Shown here: one piece after another, positions 23,866 through 32,261 of the stretch
Layout of the letters: each line of letters opens with the position of its first letter
Numbering within the stretch: position 1 is the first letter of the stretch
Assembly: GCA_021824575.1 (NCBI GenBank)
Contig: JAKAKJ010000058.1
Span: 1-63,188, forward strand
DNA length: 63,188 bases
Origin: Chloroflexota bacterium
Lineage (GTDB): Bacteria > Chloroflexota > Anaerolineae > Anaerolineales > Villigracilaceae
Direction of reading: 5' to 3'
Notes under the pieces: generated by a model
Database searches by the model: none
The model's input: the letters and a program-made list of their open reading frames with translations, nothing else
Told to the model about the DNA's origin: nothing
Program-made: the position numbers and the translations under genes

Positions 23866-25353
23866 ATGAAGACCCAGATCATTGCGCTCGAATCGCACGA
23901 CGATTTGATCTCCGTCCGCGACCGGCTGTCGTGGGCGAAGTCGCCGCGCATTTTGCTGGTCTGGCCGAAGTATGAAAAGGTTACGCTTCGGCCGGTGGAT
24001 TTGCGCGTGCTCCAGCAGCACGCGCGTTATCTTGGTGCGGATTTGGGACTCGTCACGCGCCGCGCAGACGTTCGCCGCGACGCGATCGGATTCGGCATTC
24101 CAGTTTTCGCGTCCACTGCCGCGGCGCAGCGGGACCTTTGGCCGGCCCGCCGTTCAACGCGCCGGCGCGGCGCTCGACCCGATCATCCCAACCTGCGGAT
24201 GATGAAAACTGAATCGCAAATCAATGAAGCGAAATGGAAATCATCGCTCGCGGCGCGCATTGGATTCTTTTTGGTGGGCGTATCAGCCGCTTTAGCGGTG
24301 GCCGCTTTATTCGTCCCGCGCGCGGCGATCAAACTCACACCAGTTTCGCAGCAGCAAAACATAACCATTCCTGTCGCGGCATCCAAATCCAATCAGTCCG
24401 TTTTGATCAATGGCAGTGTTCCGGCTAAATCAATCACCGTCACGGCGACGGGATCACAGTCCGCGCAGATTACATCGCAGTCATCCATCCCGCAGACAAA
24501 AGCAACCGGCATCGCGCGCTTCAAAAATTTGACGCAGACGGATGTGAGCATTCCTGCAGGGACAGTGGTTTACAGCGTTGGACAGAATACCGTGCGTTTT
24601 GTGACGATGAACGACACCCATCTTGTTGGAACGGCCAACTCGTTTGTGGATGTTCCGATCACGGCGGTACAGGCGGGCGCAATTGGAAATCTGCCAGTCA
24701 ATTCGATCCAGGCCATCGAAGGCAGTGTCGGACTTTCCGCTTCAGTGACGAATCCTGAACCGACCACGGGCGGGACCGATCTCGTGACCACCGCGCCATC
24801 GGAGGATGACCGCCAGCGCGTGCATGATGTGTTATTGCCAGTTTTGCAATCGGACGCTGAAAAGCAAATCAAGGCGACGATTGGCGCAAAAGATTTGTTG
24901 CTGGAAAACACGTTGCAGATGGGACAAGTCGTGAACGAGACGTATAATCCTCCCGCCGGGAAAGCTGGCTCGCTTTTGACATTGACTATGACGGTCGAAT
25001 ACAGTGCGCAATATGTGACTGCCAGCGACTTAACTCAACTGGCGCAAACCGTTTTGAACGCGGCGATTCCATCGGGTTATGTTGCGGATGCAAATTCGCT
25101 GAGTTTTTCCGAAGTTGGTTCTCCAACACTGGATCAATCTGGCGCTACACATTTTGAACTGCAAGTTGAACGGACACTGGTTCATCAAATCAATTCAGGG
25201 CAAGCTAACGCGCTCGTGCGCGGACTTTCGCCTCATGTTGCAGTTCAACGCCTGCGATCGAGTCTTCCGCTTGCGTCCGCGCCGCAAATTGATCTGAGCC
25301 CCTCGTGGTGGCCATGGCTGCCGTTGATTCCTTTCAGGATAGAAGTGAACTGA
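23866..25353 (+). CDS. membrane-anchored baseplate J/gp47-like protein
   Basis: A 495-residue protein of three parts. The first 110 residues form an alpha/beta region (IIALESHDDLISVRDRLSW, RILLVWPKYEKVTLRPVDLR). Then a membrane helix follows (IGFFLVGVSAALAVAALFV, about residues 132-152). The rest is a predicted extracytoplasmic domain similar to baseplate J-like proteins, with the block GIARFKNLTQTDVSIPAGTV and GTANSFVDVPITAVQAGAIG. Baseplate J is a phage or contractile-tail part, but no other tail gene is present and the gene stands before ruvX and mltG, an arrangement I recall from Chloroflexota. A cell-envelope role is more likely than a tail part. Function is unknown. Confidence 0.75.
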   Translation: MKTQIIALESHDDLISVRDRLSWAKSPRILLVWPKYEKVTLRPVDLRVLQQHARYLGADLGLVTRRADVRRDAIGFGIPVFASTAAAQRDLWPARRSTRRRGARPDHPNLRMMKTESQINEAKWKSSLAARIGFFLVGVSAALAVAALFVPRAAIKLTPVSQQQNITIPVAASKSNQSVLINGSVPAKSITVTATGSQSAQITSQSSIPQTKATGIARFKNLTQTDVSIPAGTVVYSVGQNTVRFVTMNDTHLVGTANSFVDVPITAVQAGAIGNLPVNSIQAIEGSVGLSASVTNPEPTTGGTDLVTTAPSEDDRQRVHDVLLPVLQSDAEKQIKATIGAKDLLLENTLQMGQVVNETYNPPAGKAGSLLTLTMTVEYSAQYVTASDLTQLAQTVLNAAIPSGYVADANSLSFSEVGSPTLDQSGATHFELQVERTLVHQINSGQANALVRGLSPHVAVQRLRSSLPLASAPQIDLSPSWWPWLPLIPFRIEVN

Positions 25354-25360
25354 TTTTTCC

Positions 25361-25435
25361 AACCGCAAAGATCGCGAAGACCGCGAGGAAAAAAACAAAA
25401 CAACCTGGCGTTCTTTGTGCGCTTGGCGGTTCAAA
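25361..25435. repeat. AACCGCAAAG...GGCGGTT repeat, copy 1
   Basis: An imperfect inverted repeat from AACCGCAAAG (25361-25370) to CTTGGCGGTT (25422-25431) around an A-rich centre with AAAAAAACAAAACAA. It fills the 98-base gap between the baseplate-J-like gene and ruvX. A second copy with the same ends lies at 59020-59090 in another intergenic gap. Confidence 0.65.
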
Positions 25436-25451
25436 CTCTTTTCGGAGTAAA

Positions 25452-25865
25452 ATGCGAATCCTTGCAGTGGATCATGGAGAAAAAAGTATCGGGCTGGCGA
25501 TTTCCGATTCAACCGGCACGATTGCCAACCCGTTGAAAGTCATCGAACATGTCTCGCGCGTGATTGACGCCGCGCAAGTTTCAGAACTAGCCGCGCAGAA
25601 TCAAGTTGAGTTGATTATCGTTGGACAATCCTTCGATGAAGAAGGCCGTCCGAATTTGGCTGGCCGCCGCGCCGCTCGTTTTGCAGAAGCGCTCAAAATG
25701 CAGACACAAATTCCAATCGTTCTATGGGATGAATCGTTCAGCACACAGGATGCCCGCGCGGCCCGCATCGAACTCGGCGTCTCGCGCAAAAAACGCGCCG
25801 GTCATCTCGATGAACTCGCGGCGGCGATGATCCTGCAATCCTATCTTGAACAACACAAATCATAG
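25452..25865 (+). CDS. ruvX: RuvX/YqgF Holliday-junction resolvase-like protein
   Basis: A 137-residue RNase H-fold protein of the YqgF/RuvX family, linked to 16S rRNA 5' maturation and proposed as a Holliday-junction nuclease. The first acidic residue is in ILAVDHGEKSIGLAISD, followed by LIIVGQSFDEEG, VLWDESFSTQDAR and the C-terminal HLDELAAAMILQSYLE. The ATG at 25452 starts the conserved part; the frame is open further back, through the AACCGC repeat, which is not part of the protein. The stop lies 1 base before the mltG start, so the two are co-translated. Confidence 0.92.
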   Translation: MRILAVDHGEKSIGLAISDSTGTIANPLKVIEHVSRVIDAAQVSELAAQNQVELIIVGQSFDEEGRPNLAGRRAARFAEALKMQTQIPIVLWDESFSTQDARAARIELGVSRKKRAGHLDELAAAMILQSYLEQHKS

Positions 25866-25866
25866 A

Positions 25867-26970
25867 ATGCGGCGTCTTGTTCCCCTCGCGGTCATTGCAG
25901 TCATCGTCATTTGTGGCGTCGCTTTATTTGTCGCGATTCCTTCATCAGCGGCTCGGATGTATGGTCCGCCTTCTCCGCGGCTTTCTCTTTCACAGGTCGT
26001 TCAATATTCGATCAGGCTTCTTTGGTATGACGGATTGCTGACGCGCCCGGCTGCAAATGACGAGTCAAAGCTATCTTTCACGGTCACACACGGCGAATCC
26101 GTTGATGAGATTGCGAGACAACTTCAGCTTGCAGGGTTGATCAGCGATTCGGGCATGTTCCGTGATTATCTGATCTACACTGGCCTCGATACATCCATTC
26201 AGGCGGGTAATTACCGACTTGGCCCATCCATGTCCATCGTGGACATCGCGCACGCCATGCAGGATGCCACGCCTGCGGACATCACATTTGTGGTGCTGCC
26301 CGGCTGGCGGATGGAGGAGATTTCATTATCACTTCCGACTTCGGGATTGAACATCACGCCAACCGATTTTATGAAGGCCGCGTCTGGGCCGCGTCCCGGC
26401 TTTGACTTTTTGGTGGGTGTGCGTTCCATGGAAGGCTTTCTCTACCCTGACACTTACACGCTGCCGCGCGTGACGACGGTTGACCAACTGCTCGATGCCC
26501 TGGTTCGCAATTTTGCCTTGCATCTGACGAGCGATCTGAGCGATGGATTCAGCCGTCAGGGATTGAGCGTTTATCAAGCCGTGACACTTGCCTCGATTGT
26601 CGAGCGCGAGACGATGCATCCCGAAGAGATGCCGATGATTGCCTCGGTCTATCTCAACCGTCTGAAGATTGGCATGAATTTGGACGCCGACCCCACGGTT
26701 CAATACGCACTTGGCTACAATTCGATTCAGCAAACCTGGTGGACGAATCCGCTCAGCGCGGATGACTTGAAATTTGCATCGCCATACAACACGTATTTGA
26801 ATCCGGGTCTGCCGCCCACGCCGATTTCAAATCCGGGTCTTGATGCGCTGCGCGCGGTGGCTTCGCCGGCCGATACGAATTATTATTATTTTCAAGCCAA
26901 GTGCGACGGCTCCGGTTATCATGTTTTTGCCAAAACTTTCCAGGAGCATCTGCAAAACCTGTGCCCGTAA
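25867..26970 (+). CDS. mltG: endolytic murein transglycosylase MltG
   Basis: A 367-residue inner-membrane protein of the MltG/YceG family, which cuts nascent glycan strands and sets their length. An N-terminal membrane helix (LVPLAVIAVIVICGVALFVAI) is followed by a LysM-like region (FTVTHGESVDEIARQLQLAG) and the catalytic YceG domain. The catalytic glutamate is in LASIVERETM, and IASVYLNRLKIGMNLDADPT and TPISNPGLDAL follow. The start is the ATG at 25867, 1 base after ruvX. The protein ends with a Cys in HLQNLCP. It is probably co-transcribed with ruvX and perhaps with the baseplate-J-like gene. Confidence 0.93.
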   Translation: MRRLVPLAVIAVIVICGVALFVAIPSSAARMYGPPSPRLSLSQVVQYSIRLLWYDGLLTRPAANDESKLSFTVTHGESVDEIARQLQLAGLISDSGMFRDYLIYTGLDTSIQAGNYRLGPSMSIVDIAHAMQDATPADITFVVLPGWRMEEISLSLPTSGLNITPTDFMKAASGPRPGFDFLVGVRSMEGFLYPDTYTLPRVTTVDQLLDALVRNFALHLTSDLSDGFSRQGLSVYQAVTLASIVERETMHPEEMPMIASVYLNRLKIGMNLDADPTVQYALGYNSIQQTWWTNPLSADDLKFASPYNTYLNPGLPPTPISNPGLDALRAVASPADTNYYYFQAKCDGSGYHVFAKTFQEHLQNLCP

Positions 26971-26972
26971 GA

Positions 26973-26987
26973 AAGTGACCGTCACTT
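26973..26987. other. 15-base palindrome between converging genes
   Basis: AAGTGAC (26973-26979), one central C, and GTCACTT (26981-26987) form a perfect palindrome between the stop of mltG and the stop of the minus-strand membrane gene at 26999. It may be a short terminator or a binding site. Confidence 0.4.
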
Positions 26988-26998
26988 GGCTTTATAAA

Positions 26999-28072
26999 TT
27001 AATTCATCGAAACGATTTGTGTTTCCGCTTCGGATGCGGCGATTTTCTTCTTTTCCTGATAAGCGAGAATCGCCGCGGCGATCACCATCAGCAATCCGAT
27101 GATGAACATTGCCAGCGACTCCCACCCGGCAGGCTTGAGCATCTCGCGCAGCGCGGCGTCTGCCAACGAGCGAATCGAACTGACAACTTCAGGCGGCAGC
27201 GAAATGGTCAGGTTTTTGGAAAGCGAGCGCTCAATCCCGGCCCGGAATAATGGTGCGCCGCTAAATCCGATGAATATGCCGGGCAAGCCGGTGAGCATCA
27301 ACGGCCAGCCCCACCATGCCAGCCAGCCTTTGAATGAACGAACGGCAAGAATGGTGATGCCAAACAGCAGCGCCAGCGGAATCAGCGGGCTGAGACGAAT
27401 GACCAACCGCATCAGTTGCAGGAATCTTAAAGCAGCTTGTTGAGACGGGCCGTTTGCATCCGGGACGATCACAACTTCATCCGGGATGGCAGCGGCGGCG
27501 GCCTGCAACTCTGTTTGAATGACCGGCTGGAATAAATCCAGCAGGGCTTTCGGTGGGTTGCATAGTTCACCCGCGCTTAGCGACGCAATGATCGCGGCGA
27601 TTTGTTGTAGAGTGCAATCTGGCTGTGCGCGGATGATGGTCAGCGCGGCGTTCAATCCTGCCGGGCCAGCCAGGCTTTGTTTGAGGGGGAGCAGGGAAAT
27701 CTTTGGCGCTTGCGTCTCGCCGTTGAGATATGCCAAAATCTGATTGATTGTCTCTTCGGTCATGCCCTGCAATTGCCCTTCAGGGAGCAAAGTCCCGACC
27801 AGATTTTTCCATTGAACCGGTGTCAGCCGTTGCATAAAGGCCGGCGCGGAGTTGCCCAGGTTTTTCGTTACCAGATCGCCAAGCAGAAGCGGGAACTGTT
27901 GATAAAAATCACTGCTGGTGAGCGCTCTCTTATACGCTGCCGGATTGAATGCCTGCCTTTCGATGTTGAAAAGGATCAGCGAGGCCAGCGCAGTGATGAC
28001 AAAAAGCACTGCCAGAAAAACAGCGACGACGCGGGCAATGATAGTGATTGCGCTTGTGCCAGTCGAATTCAT
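26999..28072 (-). CDS. uncharacterised membrane protein
   Basis: A 357-residue membrane protein with an N-terminal helix (VVAVFLAVLFVITALASLILF), a long extracytoplasmic-like region of about 180 residues, and then three C-terminal helices (LSPLIPLALLFGITILAV, WWGWPLMLTGLPGIFIGF and FIIGLLMVIAAAILAY). The loop region contains two cysteines (PDCTLQQ and GELCNPP) about 20 residues apart that could form a disulfide. It follows the deaminase-CYTH gene after 20 bases on the same strand. I do not recognise a named family. Confidence 0.68.
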   Translation of the reverse strand: MNSTGTSAITIIARVVAVFLAVLFVITALASLILFNIERQAFNPAAYKRALTSSDFYQQFPLLLGDLVTKNLGNSAPAFMQRLTPVQWKNLVGTLLPEGQLQGMTEETINQILAYLNGETQAPKISLLPLKQSLAGPAGLNAALTIIRAQPDCTLQQIAAIIASLSAGELCNPPKALLDLFQPVIQTELQAAAAAIPDEVVIVPDANGPSQQAALRFLQLMRLVIRLSPLIPLALLFGITILAVRSFKGWLAWWGWPLMLTGLPGIFIGFSGAPLFRAGIERSLSKNLTISLPPEVVSSIRSLADAALREMLKPAGWESLAMFIIGLLMVIAAAILAYQEKKKIAASEAETQIVSMN

Positions 28073-28092
28073 GTTTGGTTTAACAGGAATAT

Positions 28093-30075
28093 TTATCCGA
28101 TTGATTTAACGACTTCGATGTAGTCGCTGGCAACGGTTTCGCTGTGGGCCAGGCCGAGCAATGCCAGCAATTCAGTTGTCAGTGCTGCTTTGTGTTCGGC
28201 ATCCTTGCGGCTCCACGTGCGCGATTTGATCTCGACGAAATGTCCCAGTGCGGGTTCGCTCATCTCATCCACGTTGACGAAGAATTCAGTGTCCTTGAAT
28301 TTGATCAGCCAGCGTTCGCGGTCTTTTGCAATCGAGGTCTCGGACTTCGGTTTGAAGTATTCGCGATAGAAGCGCAGGCTTTGCATGGCCGGCGCAAAGA
28401 AACGGCTGCGCGACAAAAGAACATCGTGAGCAAACGCATCTTCGCGTTTTTGACCGAGCAAAGTCAAACGCGGACGTGTCATCGTGACCGCACCTTTTGC
28501 ATCGAGGAAATCGTCTTCGCGATAACGCAGACGTCCCTGCAACGGATCATCGAATGTGAAATATGTGTCGTGCTGGTCATAATGCCGGTAGCGGACGATT
28601 TCGATTTCAGGCCGCTTCAATGCCTCGATCACGGGGCGGTCATCCGTTATTTTGACTTTGATCTGCACCTCGAATGATTCCTGTTCCATCGAGCCGCCGA
28701 GGGCGATCAGTTTCGATAACACTGATTGTTCGCGCGCGATCAGGAATGAGTCAACTTTCTTCGCGATGTCGGCAGCTTGAGCTAATAATTCGTTTTCGTT
28801 CAGGGTAAGCAATCGGTGCTCACGCATCAGCCATTTGCCGTTGACCATCACATCGCTGACATCCGTGGATTTGCCTGCGTAAACGATTTGCGCGTAGGCA
28901 TTGTCGGGTGAGCGTTTAAAAGATGGTGAGTTATGCAGTGGAGAGATATCAACAAGGATCAAGTCGGCGCGAAGGCCTGGGGTCAGCGAGCCGGTCAGGT
29001 GTCCGAGATGAAGCGCCTGTGCGCCGATACGAGTCGCCATTGTCAGCGCGGTGGGAGCGGGCAGAGATGTCGGATCGTTGGATACGGCTTTCGCAATAAA
29101 CGCCGCGAGACGAACTTCCTCGAACATATCGAGGTCGTTGTTCGACGCGGGGCCATCCGTGCCGATGCCAACGTTGAGTCCAATTTCGAGCATCTTCATC
29201 ACAGGCGCAAATCCCGATGCCAGTTTGAGATTCGACGACGGGTTATGTGACACGCCCGCGCCGGCATGGAAGAGTGTGTGCATTTCGCCTGCATCAATGT
29301 GAACGCAATGCGCGGCGATGACTTTTGCCTCGAACAAGCCCTGCTTCTTCACGTATGGGATAACCGGCATGTCATCGTGTTCGCGGCGGATGTTCTCGAC
29401 TTCAAATGCAGTCTCTGCAAGATGCGTGTGAAGCGGAACGTCGAACTCTTTGGCGAGTTGAGCGGTGTCGCGCAAAATCTCTTCGGTGCAGGTGTAGGGC
29501 GCGTGCGGCGCGACCGCGGGCACTATCAGCGGATGATTCTTCCAGCGCTTGATGAAATCGCGCGCCATGTCGAATGAATCTTCGTAGGCTTCTGCATCCG
29601 GTGCGGGGAATTTCATCACGGTCTGCCCGCAGACGGCGCGCATCCCGGCTTCAGCTGTGGCCTTCGCTACATCTTCCTCGAAATAATACATGTCATTGAA
29701 CGTGGTGACGCCGCTGCGGATTTGTTCCGCGCAGGCGAGCAGAGTGCCGAGCCGGACAAATTCCGGCGTGACGAATTCGCGTTCGACCGGCATCATGTAG
29801 CCCATCAACCAGACATCCAGGCGCAAATCGTCGGCGAGGCCGCGCAGGAGAGTCATCGGCACATGCGTATGCGCGTTGACGAGTCCGGGCATCAGGACTT
29901 TGCCGCCGCAGTCAATCGTTTCTTTTGCGCTGTATTCTTTTTTGATTTCCACTTCGGGTCCCACGGCGACGATGCTGTCGCCGGTCACGGCCACTACGCC
30001 GGGATTGTATTGATTCATTTGCTCGTCCATTGTGAGGACAAGCGCGTTGGTTAAGAGAATGTCAACTGTTTTCAT
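28093..30075 (-). CDS. fusion of an MTA/SAH deaminase-type amidohydrolase and a CYTH domain
   Basis: A 660-residue protein. Residues 1 to about 455 are an amidohydrolase of the 5-methylthioadenosine/S-adenosylhomocysteine deaminase type, with the metal site VNAHTHVPM, the second histidine block LHTHLAET, AAHCVHI and the catalytic GTDGPASNNDLDM. Residues 466-660 look like a CYTH (triphosphate tunnel) domain: EVQIKVK at 469-475 stands for the ExExK motif with Gln in place of the second Glu. Strands with charged residues follow (EIVRYRHYDQHDTYF, RLRYREDD, RERWLIKF, HFVEIKSR). CYTH enzymes act on triphosphates, as adenylate cyclase IV or thiamine triphosphatase. I know of no such fusion as a standard family; the joint role is unknown. 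Confidence 0.8.
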   Translation of the reverse strand: MKTVDILLTNALVLTMDEQMNQYNPGVVAVTGDSIVAVGPEVEIKKEYSAKETIDCGGKVLMPGLVNAHTHVPMTLLRGLADDLRLDVWLMGYMMPVEREFVTPEFVRLGTLLACAEQIRSGVTTFNDMYYFEEDVAKATAEAGMRAVCGQTVMKFPAPDAEAYEDSFDMARDFIKRWKNHPLIVPAVAPHAPYTCTEEILRDTAQLAKEFDVPLHTHLAETAFEVENIRREHDDMPVIPYVKKQGLFEAKVIAAHCVHIDAGEMHTLFHAGAGVSHNPSSNLKLASGFAPVMKMLEIGLNVGIGTDGPASNNDLDMFEEVRLAAFIAKAVSNDPTSLPAPTALTMATRIGAQALHLGHLTGSLTPGLRADLILVDISPLHNSPSFKRSPDNAYAQIVYAGKSTDVSDVMVNGKWLMREHRLLTLNENELLAQAADIAKKVDSFLIAREQSVLSKLIALGGSMEQESFEVQIKVKITDDRPVIEALKRPEIEIVRYRHYDQHDTYFTFDDPLQGRLRYREDDFLDAKGAVTMTRPRLTLLGQKREDAFAHDVLLSRSRFFAPAMQSLRFYREYFKPKSETSIAKDRERWLIKFKDTEFFVNVDEMSEPALGHFVEIKSRTWSRKDAEHKAALTTELLALLGLAHSETVASDYIEVVKSIG

Positions 30076-30101
30076 GATTGCTCCGTTTTGGTTTTGTCAG
30101 T

Positions 30102-30123
30102 GGATGCGCTGGAGAGCGCATCC
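30102..30123. other. hairpin between the M14 and deaminase-CYTH genes
   Basis: Perfect 9-base arms GGATGCGCT (30102-30110) and AGCGCATCC (30115-30123) with a 4-base loop in the 59-base gap. No T-run follows on the minus strand, so it may be an mRNA processing or stabilising structure between operon genes. Confidence 0.5.
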
Positions 30124-30134
30124 TGCACGCCGGA

Positions 30135-31106
30135 TTATTTGCTAAAGTTTACCAGCACATTGAGCACGCGCAAGTTCATGCTGAAATCAGTGTCCTGGTG
30201 ATTGGTCAGTTCCATGTCCACTGCCGCCGCGCCGACGGAGACTGCGTAGTCTGCCAATGTGCCAGTGTAAACGCAGCCCGTGTTGATCGGTGGATATGGA
30301 TACGTTGAAACGCTCGCGATTTCCTGCGCCAGTTTTTTCGAGGCCGAGTCCCATGGTGTTCCGCCAGGGAAAATGCCGAGCGCGGCGGAATGATAACTGA
30401 TCAGCGCCTCGATTTTGTGCGTGTTCAAAAAATTCATCATGATGCGCGTCTCCGGCTCGGAGGCGGGACCTGTGCCGCTGGTTGTCGGCGTGTGGTCGTA
30501 ACATCCGCTGCGATCCCATGTGGCAGCCCAGTTGATCGGGAAGTTGCGGTTCAAGTCCACGCCGTGCGCGTTGACGCGGCCATATTCATCGTGACTGCGC
30601 GCGTCGCCGTCGGGATTCAGATCACGCAAAATGTAAAGCGTGATGTTGCTCGGAATGGCGTCCGGATGTTGGTTGATGTAAGTGATCAATTGATCAGCAA
30701 GAGCAATCGTATTCCATTCATAGCCGCCGTGGATGCCAGCCACAATCATTCGCTGTTGTTCGCCTTGTCCGAATGTGTAAACTTCAATTGGGCGGCCTGA
30801 CACAGAGAAACCAATGACGGCTGGCTTTGGGCCGTTTGCAAGATAAAATGGCGTGGCCGTCGTTTCGACGATTTGTGTCGAACGCGGATTGGGTGTGATG
30901 GTGGGCAGATAATAAATTGTCGGTACGGGCGTGAGGGTTGGATACGGCGTTCCCTGCGGATCAACAAATGATGCCGCGGCGGCTTGCGTTGACGGACGCG
31001 TCCAGTACAGCGCAAGCACCAGCAGCAGCGCGATCAAGCCGAGGCCGTTCAAGCTCCATGCCAGGATGACCCAGCGCGAGCTTTTGCGGCGCGGCTTCAA
31101 CATCAT
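30135..31106 (-). CDS. M14-family zinc carboxypeptidase-like protein, membrane anchored
   Basis: A 323-residue protein with a basic N-terminus, one membrane helix (WSLNGLGLIALLLVLALYW) and a Pro/Thr-rich spacer, then a peptidase M14 domain outside the membrane. The zinc ligands are His and Glu in GIHGGYEW and the later His in SYHSAALG. DLNRNFP and the catalytic Glu region VDMELTNH also match the family. Related enzymes remove C-terminal amino acids or act on muropeptides. It overlaps the end of the cinA-like gene by 4 bases (ATGATG), with AGGAGAAAGA as Shine-Dalgarno. The protein may supply amino acids to the neighbouring transporters, which is inference. Confidence 0.85.
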   Translation of the reverse strand: MMLKPRRKSSRWVILAWSLNGLGLIALLLVLALYWTRPSTQAAAASFVDPQGTPYPTLTPVPTIYYLPTITPNPRSTQIVETTATPFYLANGPKPAVIGFSVSGRPIEVYTFGQGEQQRMIVAGIHGGYEWNTIALADQLITYINQHPDAIPSNITLYILRDLNPDGDARSHDEYGRVNAHGVDLNRNFPINWAATWDRSGCYDHTPTTSGTGPASEPETRIMMNFLNTHKIEALISYHSAALGIFPGGTPWDSASKKLAQEIASVSTYPYPPINTGCVYTGTLADYAVSVGAAAVDMELTNHQDTDFSMNLRVLNVLVNFSK

Positions 31107-32230
31107 TCTTTCTCCTGTGCGAAATTCCGCAGCCAGTTAAGCGCCAGGTTCATGGCCCAACGCGGCAGACTGCGCGGCGGTCCGCCATACGTGATGCGGT
31201 GCGTCTTTTCGCCGCGCGGTGTGATCATCGCCATTTCAGCCGCGCGTTCGTTCATGTAAACAGAAACGCCCAGCGCGATGTCGGCCTTGGATTCAGTTCG
31301 GGCGGCGCGCAAGGCGTCCATGAGGGCGGCAGGCGAAAGGTCCGGGATGGAAGCGGTGTGCGGAATCTTGCGCGCCAGCAAACCGTCGAGTCCAGATTCG
31401 ACCGCGGTCAGAGTCCAGCCGCGTTTTGCAACCGCATTCAGCACAACATCTTCGAGCCGATCCTGATCCACACCAAACACTACATCGCCGAGTCGTTCGC
31501 GGACTTGTCTCTCGATCTCGTCAATCCTCTCGATTGCTTCGGATTCACTTGCGGCTTTGGCCGCGACACGCACATCCACAACGCCGGTATGCGCCGCCAG
31601 GCCAACGGTCGGATTGGCGAGCGTTTCGAGATCAGCAATCTTTTCATCAATCGTGCCTTCACCCAACCCGGAACAATGCAGCACGCGGACTTTGATTACG
31701 TCTCGCAAATCGAATCGCTTTTGAAGATACGGGATGATCGACTCATGCAGGATGTATTCCATTTCGTTCGGGACGCCAGGCAGTGAGATGATCGCGTTGC
31801 GTTCGGTCTCGACAATGAAAGCGGGCGCGGTGCCGACCGGATTTTTCACGCTGAGCGCGCCTTTGGGAATCATCGCCTGACGTCTTTGATTCTCTGCTGG
31901 TTTTCGTCCATAACGCGAAATGGTTTCGACAACCTGTTCCCATAGTTCTTCATGGAATTCAGTTTCAACGCCGACTGCTTTTGCAACCGCCTCACGCGTC
32001 GGATCGTCCACGGTGGGGCCGAGGCCGCCGGTGGTGATGATAATCTCGGCATGTTGCATCGAATCGCGGATTGCCAAAGCGATGCGCTCCGCGTTATCGC
32101 CAATCGTGATGGTGCGATAAAGGTCCACGCCGAGGTCACGCAGTGTCAGCGCAATGTGGCGGGTGTTGGTGTCCACGATCTCGCCGAGCAATATTTCAGT
32201 ACCGATGGTGATAATTTCAGCAGAGGGCAT
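31103..32230 (-). CDS. cinA: CinA-family protein with a degraded C-terminal domain
   Basis: A 375-residue protein of the CinA family. The N-terminal molybdopterin-binding (MoaB-like) domain is intact: IITIGTEILLGEIVDTNT, TTGGLGPTVDDPTREAVA and ISLPGVPNEMEYI. The linker domain follows to about residue 255. The C-terminal domain should carry the AESCTGG motif of nicotinamide-mononucleotide amidase; here it reads AVESGLDG, is some 50-60 residues shorter than usual and lacks the glycine-rich GIAGP block. It has probably lost amidase activity, leaving the ADP-ribose pyrophosphatase-like N-terminal function. No Shine-Dalgarno is seen before the ATG; a TATATT box lies 13 bases before it. Confidence 0.82.
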   Translation of the reverse strand: MPSAEIITIGTEILLGEIVDTNTRHIALTLRDLGVDLYRTITIGDNAERIALAIRDSMQHAEIIITTGGLGPTVDDPTREAVAKAVGVETEFHEELWEQVVETISRYGRKPAENQRRQAMIPKGALSVKNPVGTAPAFIVETERNAIISLPGVPNEMEYILHESIIPYLQKRFDLRDVIKVRVLHCSGLGEGTIDEKIADLETLANPTVGLAAHTGVVDVRVAAKAASESEAIERIDEIERQVRERLGDVVFGVDQDRLEDVVLNAVAKRGWTLTAVESGLDGLLARKIPHTASIPDLSPAALMDALRAARTESKADIALGVSVYMNERAAEMAMITPRGEKTHRITYGGPPRSLPRWAMNLALNWLRNFAQEKE

Positions 32231-32261
32231 TTTGGATCGCTTAATATATTATGCGGATGGT

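Noticed and set aside
23866-25353. A prophage or contractile-injection system suggested by the baseplate-J-like domain
   Set aside because: There is no other tail, capsid, integrase or sheath gene around, the protein has a membrane helix, and it is linked to housekeeping genes (ruvX, mltG).
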